Shown here in pieces: positions 32,328-42,894 of a stretch of DNA of 64,000 nt. The notes below the pieces were generated by a model, which saw only the letters and a list, made by a program, of their open reading frames with translations, ran no database searches and was not told the origin of the DNA. The number at the start of each line of letters is the position of its first letter. Positions within the stretch are counted from its first letter, which is position 1. The stretch comes from Plectosphaerella cucumerina (Eukaryota; Ascomycota; Sordariomycetes; Glomerellales; Plectosphaerellaceae), in the NCBI GenBank assembly GCA_020746995.1, contig JAGPXD010000004.1, forward strand, positions 3,658,001-3,722,000, read 5' to 3'. The position numbers and the translations under genes are program-made.

Positions 32328-34841
32328 TCATCGGGACGTGTGAGTCCCGTATGCTCCCGAGTGGTCAATGGGACACTTGGGCAGTCCGTTCGGCTGCACG
32401 GCCGAGTCGACTATGAGTTCGTCGCTAGGCCAGCCGAGATTCATAGCCGGCCATGCGGCCTGGAACCCTGATCGATCGCCCTCTGTCATGTTCATGTCGC
32501 CTGCGAGGCTGCTGCTGCCCGAGCTACCGCCGTCGACCATGGCCATGGTCTGCAGGTTCTGTGCGTACCAGTCCAGTGCCATTGTCGACGTTGTGGATAT
32601 AGCGGGGTCCCACGAGGGGAAGTATGACTCGAGGCTGCCGTCGAGCATCGGGCACCCCCTGAGCCCCTTTGCCGCGACGGCCATGTCGGATGCCTGCATC
32701 CGAGCTAGCCGCCCCTCGTACTTGTGCTTCACCACGGCGAACACAACCTTGCTCGCCGACAGAACCGTGATGCTCGAACCGGCCGGGCGAGGCTGCGACT
32801 CCTCCTCGTCGCCCTCGGAAGCTTGCGAGAAGCGTTCGAGGAAGGCGCCGAACTGCAGAGACTCGCGTGCCGCCGCGTCGTTCCACCCAGGGCAGGCAGG
32901 TAGTGGCAGGGAGATCCGTAGACAGAGAATGGTGAACTGGATAATCTTGCCCCAGTCGACTGTCGTGACAGGGATGAAGGCTGACTGGGGGAGGACGCTG
33001 ATGACATCGAGGAAGCTGCGGAGCACCGGGATGCAGGCAGCGATACGGTCCGGCAGCGGCACGAGCGGAGACCGTGCGGCGCCCTTAGAGCCGGACCGGG
33101 GCACACCGAAGCGCAGCAGGGGTGAGGCGTAGATGTACAGCTCAGCAAACGTCGTAGCAATGTGCAGAGCGCCTGAGGTGGTCAGCAAAGAGTATCCACA
33201 CCAAAGCTCAGGGGTAACTCACTCCCATTGGTGAGCAGATGCTGAGGGATCTTATCCTTCCACTCGCGGAACTGCGTTTCGACGCCCTTGAGCTTGAAGC
33301 GGGCCTCCCGCTCGTCGTCGCCGTCAGCCTTGGCCGGATGGTCGATCTTTCCCGTCTGATCGATAATGTACGTGCACCTGACAAGCCAGCACAGCGTCTG
33401 ATCGCCGCGGACCTCGTACCGGCGCTCGAGGACCTCGCAGCAGGTCTCGGTCCACTTGTTGTACTCGACGCCGTAGACTTGGAGCTTGGACCAGGTGACA
33501 AGGAAGCTAAGAGGTGTCAAAAGGGGTCATGGCGAGGAGCGGGGCTGGACTCACGCCGAGACCAGGTAGTAGCAGGCCAGATATGTGCGCATGCCTTCGA
33601 GGCGCTCGCTGGAGATGGGCCCGTCGGGAGTGATGACCTCGTCGTCTGGAGGTGACACGAGCTCGAGGTCGTTGGCAATCTCGGCGGCCATGCGGACGTA
33701 CTGGAAGGCCTGCTTGTTCTTCGGTCTGAGGTGGAAGGGGTACCTGGGGTGAGATTAGCGGGGTTGGGTCTGCTAGGTTCTCCTGAACAACTCACCATGC
33801 TGTGTAAATGAGTAGGCCTTGGAGCAGCTCTACAGAGCGCTCGCCCCCTGCAACGAACTTGAGGCCGAGGATCTTGCGGAACTCATCATCATACAGAGAG
33901 TGTCCCTGCAGCGAGGCAGCGCCCGAGGCGACGGAGAGGATGGCCAGCAGGACAAAAGGGCGGGTCTTGGCCAGAGAGGGCACAGTGGCATCCACGGGAA
34001 GCACAATGCAGGGGTAGTGAGTGAGCATCTCTCGGAAGATGTCGAGCAACTTGGTGGCTGAGTCGAGGTTGAACTGCGGCTTCATGCCAATGTTGGACAG
34101 CGAGACCAGGGACGGGGGCGTGGCACCAGGGCTGGACGATGAGCCGCCATGGTGGCTATGAGAGGAGGACGAGTGAGGTGACTGGTGCGAGTGAGGGTGA
34201 GAGGAGGGCGGCGTCAAGACAGTGCCGCCGGGCTGGTGATAGTAGCTGAGGGCACCCATCATGAGATCGTCATACATGGGGGTGTGAGGGGCGTCGTCAG
34301 GCGGCAGCAAGGTGTCGATGTAAGACTCGTGGCGGGATGCGAGAGACTCCAGGGCTTCAAGGGATACGTCCTCTGGGGCGGGCATCTCAAAGTTGATGCT
34401 AAAGGTCTTGGAGGGCCCAGGCGGAGGCGGGAGGCGCGGACCATCCAGGTTACTGGTGTGGTGTGAGCCGGGCCGCCGATGGCGATATCAGACTTGGGGG
34501 GGCAAGGGGATTCACTCACAGTCTTGACTGCCGCGGTCTACGCGTACGGGGTCCCGTTCTGAAGACGCATTCCCTCTTGAACTCAAGGCATCTGACAGAG
34601 ACAATCAGTCAATCATCCGGGCATGTCGTACCACAAGGGGAGGGGAAGGGGAAAGATTAGGGGAGCAAATCCCGAGATATAAGCGGGGAGCAGAAGGGAA
34701 GAGGAGGGCAGACCTTCTGCAGATGCCGCTCTGCACGCTGGGCTGGCACCGGACCTTGGCGGCCCTACAGGCCTCACAGGCGTTGTTGACCTTTGGCCGG
34801 GCCGGCTTGACGCCCTCTGCGGCAGCGGGGTGGGCGTCCAT
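32328..34841 (-). CDS. Zn(II)2Cys6 fungal transcription factor
   Basis: Six exons (minus): 34841-34714, 34591-34520, 34452-33796, 33743-33555, 33506-33223, 33172-32328, coding 724 residues. The binuclear zinc cluster is split by the first intron. The six Cys are at 22, 25, 32, 41, 44 and 51 (C-x2-C-x6-C-x8-C-x2-C-x6-C), followed by a basic linker (GPRTRRPRQSR). A Ser/His-rich stretch sits at about 130-160. The middle (about 165-450) has the helical character of the fungal-specific transcription factor domain, with phrases such as YPCIVLPVDATVPSLAKTRPF and MRTYLACYYLVS. The C-terminus is acidic/Ser-rich. Such proteins bind CGG-containing DNA in the nucleus and often regulate metabolism or drug responses. 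The target pathway is unknown and the neighbours give no cluster context. All junctions keep frame. Confidence 0.93.
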
Positions 34842-35485
34842 TGAGGCGTCCTATGGTCCGAGGAGATGCGGCGCGCGCGGGGTGAGAGATAGGGAGGAGA
34901 GTTTTCGACGGGCCACGATGAGTCGATGAGTGAGGGTGGTAGCGGCGATGTCAGTTGATGTCGATTGGGTCGTTCTCGAAGCTGAACAGAGGAAGGCCGT
35001 TCCCGGTCGGAGGAGGGGCCGACGGGATCAAGTATCGCGGCGCGTCTTGTCTCGTCTTCCTGTCGCGCGATGGTCTTGATGGTGGTGCTATGCGCAGAGA
35101 ATGACCCGGGAGGGCGGCCGGGGTGGTTCGGGGGGGGCGTAGGCAGCAGGCGGACGCTGGGGGAGAGCCGGTGGTCGTTGGGCGGGATGGATTTTGGCGG
35201 AACGAGGCCCACTCGAAAGGTCCGATGCGCCTCGGGGCTTTTGGCAGGCGGGTCGTGGTACGTACCTGTTTATGGGGCCGTCTCCGTCTATCCGCCGGGG
35301 CGTCCTTGCGGGGATTGCTGACAAACAGCTGCAACGGGAGAGGTACATGTACATGTACAAACCGCCAGACCGACGTCAGTCAGCACCCAAGACGCATGCG
35401 GCGATGGCATCAAGACATCAGGCAGCCGCCGGGCGCACAGGATGAGAAACAAGTTTTGATTTACAAACGATGCCAGCTGTGGCAC
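34842..35485. other. Promoter/leader of the Zn2Cys6 regulator
   Basis: A 644-base gap between two minus-strand genes. It holds the promoter of the regulator and the 3' flank of the zinc protein. No coding feature or clear site was identified. Confidence 0.5.
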
Positions 35486-36907
35486 TTACTCGTGCACCTC
35501 CATGTCCGGGTTAGGACCCTTGACAAACCGCTCAACAGCCTCGTCGAGAGGCACCACAAACCGCCTGATGTCCTCGGCATGGTACTCGCCCTTATCCTCA
35601 TCGCCGTACACCAGATGCCTAGTGTCCGACTCGACGCTGCGGCTCGAGCCCCGGCGGGCCGGAAGGTGCACGCCCTCGCGGTGCCGCCTGAAGTCGCCGC
35701 CCGCGCACCGCGCCGAGCAGTACACCGTCGGCCGCTTCAGCTCTTCAGCGCACTCACGGCACACCACCGGCCCCGAATCCCCCTCCTCGCCGTCGTGGCT
35801 CGCCATGCTCACATCCTCATCCGTCAACTGCACGCACTGCGCGCCCGCCTCGCACCGATGCTCCTCCGCGACGTGTGCCTCCTGAGAATATCTGTCAGCA
35901 TCTGTCATCTCACCAGGGGAAATGCCCAAACATACGTGTTCCTCCTCGCTGCTCTCCGCCGAGACGTACACGTGCCCCTGCCCGATTCCCAGACAGGTGA
36001 AGATCTGGCAGAGCACGCACGCCCGCACGTCGTCGGCGCTCGCTCCCGCCGGGAGGTTCTCGTACAGCGCCGCCTCCACCCGCGGGCCCTGTTGCTTGCG
36101 CTGGCGGTCTCGCGCCTTTGCCATCTTATCCTGCATGTGCGCCGCCTGCCCCCGCTTCAGGTCTGCCAGCTCCCGCCGCAGTTCCGTCGCCTGCCTCTTT
36201 GCCGATGCCGCGTCCGTACGGCCCTGCTGGAGGCCGCGAACCGCCTGCTCTAGTGACGAGCCGCTGCGTAGCGACTCGGCCGCGCTGGCGCATGACGTCG
36301 GTACGTCGCCCGTCGCTGGGTCGCGGAAGAAGAGGTCGATCAAGGCCTCCGCCCTCGCATCGCCCTCCAAGCCACTGAGTTTCGAGAGGACGTCAGAAAG
36401 TGCCGGGTTCGAATTGTTGCCCTCGAGGGCTCTCTGGACGCTTTTTGACGCGTCGGCCCAGTTCGACGACTCATCCAATACGCCCAGGAACGCGGACCGG
36501 CCCATCGTCTTCTCGGCCACAGTCCCTGAAATCGAGCCGCGCAGCGTCTGACGGTACCATCCCTTCTTCTCCTTCGCGATCCTGGTTTCGATGTCCGCGA
36601 GGTCGGCTTCGCGCGCTTTCACTTTCGTGAAGAGCTCGTCCAGCTCCTTGAGCAGGTCCTCGTTGCCGGCGAACCAGGCGTCGTCGGCGGGATTGGCGTA
36701 CCGCGCTCGCAGCGCTTCGACCACTTCTTCGTATGTGTCGTTGAACCGAGCCAGATCATTCTTTTCGTCGTGCTTCTCATCCCAAGATTTCCGGACCGCG
36801 TCGACTGCCTCGGCCGTCTTCTGCCGGGCATCTTGCTGCGACTGCAGCCGGACCCATGTCTCCACCATTGGGGATTGAGGCGGGTGAGAGGCCCCGAGAC
36901 GTGCCAA
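35486..36907 (-). CDS. Coiled-coil protein with C-terminal Cys/His-rich, MYND-like zinc region
   Basis: Probably two exons, 36907-35936 and 35881-35486. The 54-nt intron has a GTATGT donor, GCTGAC branch and CAG acceptor, and its length is a multiple of three. The product is 455 residues spliced or 473 unspliced. Residues 1 to about 120 and 215-270 are charged and helical, likely coiled coil. The C-terminal third is Cys/His-rich: ACVLCQIFTC, then after the intron HVAEEHRCEAGAQC, then CRECAEELKRPTVYCSARC ending in HREGVH. The last part resembles the second half of a MYND finger (YCS-x2-C-x7-H) with His where the final Cys is usual. These probably bind zinc for protein contacts. ATG 36907 opens the frame; a second ATG at 36868 is plausible. 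I do not recognise an orthologue. It is divergent to the SF3B5 gene, 629 bp away. Confidence 0.8.
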   Translation of the reverse strand: MARLGASHPPQSPMVETWVRLQSQQDARQKTAEAVDAVRKSWDEKHDEKNDLARFNDTYEEVVEALRARYANPADDAWFAGNEDLLKELDELFTKVKAREADLADIETRIAKEKKGWYRQTLRGSISGTVAEKTMGRSAFLGVLDESSNWADASKSVQRALEGNNSNPALSDVLSKLSGLEGDARAEALIDLFFRDPATGDVPTSCASAAESLRSGSSLEQAVRGLQQGRTDAASAKRQATELRRELADLKRGQAAHMQDKMAKARDRQRKQQGPRVEAALYENLPAGASADDVRACVLCQIFTCLGIGQGHVYVSAESSEEEHVCLGISPGEMTDADRYSQEAHVAEEHRCEAGAQCVQLTDEDVSMASHDGEEGDSGPVVCRECAEELKRPTVYCSARCAGGDFRRHREGVHLPARRGSSRSVESDTRHLVYGDEDKGEYHAEDIRRFVVPLDEAVERFVKGPNPDMEVHE

Positions 36908-37536
36908 GAATAGCTTGTGAGTTTTTGATTATGCGTCGAAGTCTCCTCCTGGACGATTGAAATAGTTGGCCTGATGCTGATGTGATGCTGGCCGTAGTAA
37001 CTTCAAGTGAAGTGAGTTGCTAGCAGGTGCTGCTGATGCTCGTGTCGTGAGCCATGACTTTATCTTATCGCTGTTGCACCGCTGCTTTTAGCGACTTGAC
37101 TGAAATCACACTGAAATCGACTAAAGGCACACTACAAGTAACCGAGAAAGGAGTAGCGCGATAGCCCTCCTACCAGTAATCCTCGCGACGCAGGGACGCA
37201 GCAGTTCAATCAACGCAGCAGATCCCGCGACGCAGTCAGTCTCACGATACCGGTAATTCCCGTGTCGGCTGACCTGCTGCGTTGCAAGGCGTGGTAGCAG
37301 GCCTGAATGTTAAAAGCGGCGAGGGTCTGCAGTGTGATTTTAGTCATCTCCAATGATATTCCAGTCAATCCGCTGCTTTTAGACTCTGTTCCACTTTTGC
37401 AGCGAATTGAGAGGCTCTCAGTAAAGAGGCAAGACTCTTACCGCATTCGACCTCCTTGTATCGCATCGCATTTTCCACCAAGGCCCAGCCCAGCAGCATC
37501 ACCAACCTCAAAACCAACACGTTTGAATACCTCAAA
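36908..37536. other. Divergent intergenic region
   Basis: A 629-base gap between divergent genes, the MYND-like protein (minus) and SF3B5 (plus), so it should carry both promoters. It is more AT-rich than its surroundings and has a repeated GACGCAG word near 37190-37235. No specific site can be named. Confidence 0.5.
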
Positions 37537-37841
37537 ATGGTGCGCCTCCCCTACCCTCCCTGATTTCACCCCGCTGACCCATACAGGCCGACAAACTCCG
37601 TAACCAGCAAGAACTCGAGCGCCTCCAGGCCAAGTTCATCGGCACCGGCCACCCCGACACCTCCTCCTGGGAGTGGAAGACCAACATCCACCGCGACACC
37701 TTTGCCTCCATCGTCGGCCACCCCCCGCTGCTGGCCTACAACGCCCTCGCCGAGAACGAGCCTGTCCACCTGACGCGCGCCCGGCTGATACGCAAGATGG
37801 TCCAGCCTGCGGGCCCCCCGCCGCAAAGGGAGGACGACTGA
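37537..37841 (+). CDS. SF3B5: Splicing factor 3b subunit 5 (SF3b10/Ysf3)
   Basis: Two exons: the start codon alone (37537-37539), then a 47-nt intron (GTGCGC donor, GCTGAC branch, ACAG acceptor), then 37587-37841, coding 85 residues. The protein begins MADKLRNQQELERLQAKF and contains GTGHPDTSSWEW and NIHRDTFASIVGHPP, hallmarks of the SF3b10 family, whose members are about 85 residues. It is a small structural subunit of the SF3b complex in the U2 snRNP, packed in the SF3B1-SF3B3 core for branch-site recognition in the nucleus. The intron directly after ATG hides the true start from single-frame predictions, because the second exon has no early Met. It is convergent with NSE3, with 161 bp between stop codons. 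Confidence 0.95.
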
Positions 37842-38002
37842 GGGCCGAGACAGTGATACCCGGCCGTCGGCCTTGTACAGTCATGAGCATTTCGAACGTG
37901 GACGGGAGGCTTGGGAGCGGAGTTACAGGCGTTGCGTTGCAATTTCATCATTAATATCGTCGTCTGGCTTGCGCCACAGCAAATGTACGACCGGGGCCAC
38001 CA

Positions 38003-39139
38003 CTACTCATCCTCCTCCTCGACCTGTCCCCTCGTCCGCCGTCGCCCATTCGTACCCGACGGCCCCGCGACAGGCGTCCCATTCTGACTCGCCTCCGGCT
38101 CTCCGCCCCCATTCTGTACCGGCACACGCACCACGCCAAAGCTCGCACCGATCCTCTTCTCCAACTCCTCCGCCTCACCCTCGCCCTCCTGCTGGCCCCA
38201 GACCTCGCGCGCCAGCCCGCTCGCACCGTCCATGCCCACCTCCTCGTGGCCCCGCGGCCCCACGTACCACACCACGTTCTCCGTGCCGCCCTGCAGCTGG
38301 CTCGCCGCGTCGCGCTGCACCTGCCGGATGACGTAGCCCTGTGACTGCATCCGCTTGAGGACCTCCTCAGTCGGGTCCGTGAGGAGGTACGCCTCGGCGT
38401 TGAGGCGGTGCAGGTACCGCCGCAGCTTGGGGTCGCTCAGCTCGCCGCCGTTGAGGAATATGAGGGCGATGATCATGGTGTAGAAGGCGACGTAAGCTGC
38501 CTCGTTGTCTTGGTTCGGCGCGCGGGAGGGGCCGATGATGGCAGCTGATCGGTATTTGTCGGGGAGGGTTGTCGATAGGACATATACGCCGCTGCTCGAT
38601 TTCATCTGCGATTGTGATTTGATGGCTTTCCCGGTCAGTTTGGTTCCTGGGTTGACGTGCTGCCTCTTGACCTACCCTTGCGCTTCTCCTCCAGAGAGTG
38701 CTTCTCCCTGACTGGAAGCTCACGCAGCTCCATGCCCCATATCGTGCGAAGCTGCTGCTGTGCCGTCTTGAGAACTCGCTGGAACGCCCTGCCATGTTCA
38801 CCCAGCGCTGCGACCCGTGTCAGAGGTGTTCGGCTTCAAGAAGCGACCGTGCCTACCCTTGTCCTTAATGCCGTCTCGCCTGATCGCCACCCGCGCATAG
38901 TCGCACGCCATTGCGTATCTGATCAGCTTCTTGGCGAGTTGTTCGTCTGCAGTCGGTTCGGCGTCCTCTGACACCATGTGCGCCATGTCCCGTTCTTCAT
39001 CGCTGTCCAGGTTCGGCCGTTGGCGGGGCCTCTCGTCTTCGTCTGCGTCGTCCTCGGCCTGGAGCTCTGCGGTTAGCGGGAGCATCAAGTTGGGACGAGG
39101 ATTTCATACGTCGCGTCTTCTCCGATTTGGGGGAGGCAT
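38003..39139 (-). CDS. NSE3: MAGE-domain protein, Smc5-Smc6 complex subunit Nse3
   Basis: Four exons (minus): 39139-39110, 39058-38857, 38807-38676, 38625-38003, coding 328 residues. The N-terminus is acidic (EDDADEDERPRQRP). The MAGE homology domain runs from about 50 to 260 (KKLIRYAMACDYARVAIRRD; YVAFYTMIIALIFLNGGELSD; RLNAEAYLLTDPTEEVLKRM), with the winged-helix signature ending VVWYVGPRGHEEVG. The disordered tail contains GRRRTRGQVEEEDE. Nse3 pairs with Nse1 and Nse4 at the Smc5-Smc6 heads, for DNA repair and chromosome stability in the nucleus. The first exon (MPPPNRRRRD) is inferred from a GTATGA donor and a CTCCAG acceptor; otherwise translation could begin at ATG 39085 within the same frame. 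The third intron uses the AAAG acceptor at 38627-38626, which alone restores frame. It is divergent from SLS1. Confidence 0.93.
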
Positions 39140-39400
39140 TGTGATTCTCTGTAAAGAGCGGGATCGGGCAGAATTGCTTCGCTTCGACTGCCGTTCGCGC
39201 AAGTCTTGGTCGTCGTCAATCGACTCTACCGCGTCGCGCGTTAAGGGTGTGGAGACGACTGACCCCTACTGCAGCAACCGCTTATCTTATCGCGCCCGGA
39301 TGCTCGTCGCAAAATTTCGAGATGACCCCGGATGGCCTATGTTGCGACAGAATACCATGACATCTGGGGTACAGTCCATCTGTGCCTCATCCCTTTCCCA
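39140..39400. promoter_or_regulatory. Short bidirectional promoter between NSE3 and SLS1
   Basis: Only 261 bp separate the two inferred start codons, on opposite strands, so both promoters and leaders must lie here or overlap the genes. No TATA-like or named factor site stands out. Confidence 0.6.
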
Positions 39401-42134
39401 ATGACCTCCAGACTCGCCCAGGCCGGGAGAGTCTGTCTACGATGCCAATTGAGGCTCCTTAGCGGGCCACGCCCCGGCTGCGGCGTGCCCCAGCTCCGAC
39501 CACCCCTGACGACACACCACCGATCAATCCGTCCGTACAGCGACAACGCGACATGGGAGCGCTTGATGAAAGCTACTGAAGCGAAGGGGAGGGAAGATAT
39601 AGACGAAAGGGATCGTATGAGAAGGACTCGGGAGCCGACCGATTACGATGAGCCTACGAGTGAACACCCGACAAAGCCACAACCCTCGACCGACAAGTCT
39701 GCAAAGACACCTCATCATGCCCGCGATGGCCGCGCCCAGTCCGAACGTACACCAGAGGCCTCTCAAGAACAGCCGCCTGCGGGCCAAAAACCGAGGGGTC
39801 GGAGGGGGCGCATCGGCACACGTCACGTCGTGCTGCAGCCCGAGAGCATCAACATCGACATGCTCGGCCAGCGCGCCCACACCATCGTCATGCGCGACGA
39901 CCTCCTCGCGAAGCCCCCTAGGAAGATCGAGGAGTCTCCGGCGCCCGATGCCGATTCCGAAAGCGCCGCTGCTGAGATTCAAGCTTTCCTGGAAGCCGCC
40001 GAGGGCGAGCCCTCACCCGAAGAGGCCCACGAGAACATTGAGGAGCTGCGCCCGGATGCCGGCCTCATCCAGGGCGCCGAGTTCTGGGATCTGCACCACC
40101 AGCTCTGCGAGGGATTCACGAACCGTCAGCTCACGGACTATATCACCAAGGAGCGCAAGAAGCAGAAGGGCGCCAAGAGGCCCCTTGCGGCCGGGGCTTC
40201 GAGGCCGCGTCTGCCCTGGATGACCACGAACTACTCCATCCGCCCCGTTCAGAAGCTGGAGGTCACGGCCGACATGAACCCAAAGGCCCGCAAGACGCTG
40301 CAGCTCATGATGGAGCAGTGGCACCTGGATATCTGGGAGCGTGTCGAGGGCCTCAGCATGACGGATGTGACGGTGAAGAACCCGGCGGTGGCCATTGTGC
40401 TGGGCGCTGGAGGTACGTTGACCTGTTCCTGTGGGATGCTTTTGTGCTGACAGTTCCGCAGAAGAGCGTAATGAGCGTCTGGCGGCCTTGAGGGCCGAGT
40501 ACCTCCAGGCCGGAGAGTCGCTCACCTATGTCCCTGGGACGAAGCTTCTCAGCATCGTCGGACGGAGGACTATCATCGAGACCATCATCAACGAGGTCGA
40601 CCGTATCACGAACAATATTGGCGAGGAGCCTATCGCCCTGGTAGCTCCAGAGGTAGCCTCAGACAAGGAGCGCCTTCCAGCTGTGGAGGCTGTTCTCGAT
40701 CAGCTGTGTCGCTTGACCAACGCTGCGTATGTGGTGGAGGGCGGCAGTCGGCGCAGTGCCAAGGTATGCCCTCTTTTCGCCTGCTCTCAATACTCAGTAC
40801 TGACCTTCCAGGCCCGCATCATGTGGGTGAAGAACAGCCTTCCCGACGAAGAGGACAAACTTGAGAAGATGGGCCACACCATCTGGCGCCTTCTGTACAC
40901 CGCACACGCGAAGCCTGAGAGCACCGTCGTCGTGCCGCGGGCGGTGGGCGGCCGTCTCGATCTGGACACTCGCCATGAGGAGAAGTTGCCCTGGATGGAC
41001 AGGCAGAAGAGCTGGGCGCGCTGGGTCCTGCCGGTTCACCGTGAGGGCGAGGATGCCGCCAGGCCACTGGAGGCTGACGCGAGTTCCGTCCCTGCTCTTG
41101 CGTCGTCTGAGACTAAGGCTCTCTTTGTGGAAGAGAAGCTCTGGACACCACCCAAGACGTCCATCTCAACCACATTTGGCCATGTGCTCTTCGAGGCGCC
41201 CCAAGGCCAACCCACAGCCGACGAGGTTCTCGCGTCAATCTCCAGCGACAAGCCCGCAGCTCATACCCTCACCAGCGTGGTCCCGCCGCCCAGCGGCCTC
41301 GCACCGCTCGATGCCCTCCTCTCCGAAGATTCTTCGACGACCACCATCGTCCTTCGCTTCGCCGCCGGGCCCGACCACACGACGACGCCCCTTTTCACTG
41401 TCGATGAGGGCGTTGTGGCTCTGAACCCCGCCGCGGAAGCACGCTTTACAATTGAGCTCCGCCTTGACGTCCCCGAGACCATCCCGGAAGACGGCATCCT
41501 CACATGGGATTCCAGCCCTCGGATCTCAGCGCGCGCCATCTTTGAAACGACTCAGTCCAACGTCGTCCTCCCCGATCGCCCCGTCGACCTCCGCGTCACC
41601 CGACAGGCGTCTTCAACCCTGCGCGACCCCGAGTCCATCCCGGCCCTCCGCAACTTCATCGACGCGTCTAACCTCGACATTTCGACCGGCAGCCTACGCG
41701 CCCCCGCTACTCTCACAATTCCCTCCGCCAGCCTTCCACTGCCATCATCCGAGAACCCCAAATCTTCCACGACCCTCCAGTTCCTCGGCCTCGAGGTCCG
41801 CCGCGCCGCTCAATTCCCCTATCAAGGCCATAACCTCGCATACTCCAGTATCGAGGCCGGCCTCCACGGCGGCCGCCGCGCCGAGCTCTCCCTCACCATG
41901 GCGCCCGGCGCTGATGAGGCTGACGAGTCGGTCCGGCGTCAGCGCTACCTCGACCTGGCGGTGTCCCTGGCCGACAGCAAGCTCGTCCGCTGGGGTGATG
42001 GGCCGCAGGCTGTAGAGACAGAGGAGGTTGAGTACATTGAAGATGACTTTGAAGCTGAGCCAGAAAATTCAGAATTGGCAGGTTTTGAGGCGGCGGAGAA
42101 GACGGCGTCGCCAGACACGGAGCCTCGGCAATGA
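39401..42134 (+). CDS. SLS1: Mitochondrial inner-membrane regulator Sls1
   Basis: Three exons: 39401-40412, 40462-40763, 40812-42134, coding 878 residues. The second intron (48 nt, GTATGC donor, ACTGAC branch, CCAG acceptor) is a stop-free multiple of three. The N-terminus is Arg-rich and lacks acids (MTSRLAQAGRVCLRCQLRLL), a mitochondrial targeting signal. A disordered charged stretch (about 50-135) follows. The Sls1-like core begins near RIGTRHVVLQPESINIDMLG and includes KARKTLQLMMEQWHLDIWER and YVPGTKLLSIVGRRTIIETI. The C-terminal half is a conserved beta-rich region of this family, ending in an acidic tail. Yeast Sls1 is a matrix-facing inner-membrane protein that couples mitochondrial transcription to translation and is needed for respiration. 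The start at 39401 is chosen because the targeting signal begins there, although the frame is open further upstream. Confidence 0.9.
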
Positions 42135-42894
42135 ATGTAGTACTGTCTCATCCGACAGTTGTAAAATACTTGTAGTCTAGCCATTGCATCACAAGCCGTA
42201 CAATGTAGAAAATGATTTTGCATAGGTTTTTCCCCATAAGATTTTATTGCGCGCGGTCTTTGACGATGCAAGTGAGAGGAACCCGCCCCGCGCAGCCTCG
42301 TCTCACTCATCGTCAGCCTCGCCACGGCTTCAAGACCAGCCATGCCAGATTGGCCACAACAATGCGAAAGTTTGGATTGGCATGAAACTTTCTACGGCAA
42401 TGAATTTCTTGGAGCTTGTTTTCGGAATCCATCTAAAATTAAAACGTCCCACCGCAAGTTGTCTCATCGCCAGCCGCTGTCTCCTCCAGAATTGCCACAG
42501 CATCAGGAGCTGGAACGACAGGAGAGGTGAACTTGTCACACCACATTTCAAAGCCGAGGGATTCTCGCAGCAGCATTCTGTGCTCTCATTTTCAAACCAC
42601 CAAGCATGTCAGACTTCACATCGCTGATCTCATCATGGGGCCAGGTCATCACAGCAGAATCATGGAGCATGTGTGTTGGGGAATCACTTTTTGGGGGACT
42701 CTATCTCTCGTAGTGACACTATCATGGGGATCTCTGTCCGAACGCGAGCCCGATCCTTTTCCTCACAACTGTGCTCCCTTCCAAAAACCGAGTCCTCCTC
42801 TCAAAGCAAGGAGATTCGTGAGTCGTAGAACTGCTTCCAGGTCCAAGATTCGCAGACGTTTTCTTTCTTCATTTTTTGGCTGAAGAGGAGACGT
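42135..42894. other. Convergent 3' flanks of SLS1 and EF-1alpha
   Basis: A 760-base convergent gap that is relatively AT-rich. It should hold the 3' untranslated regions of both genes. Nothing coding is supported. Confidence 0.6.
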
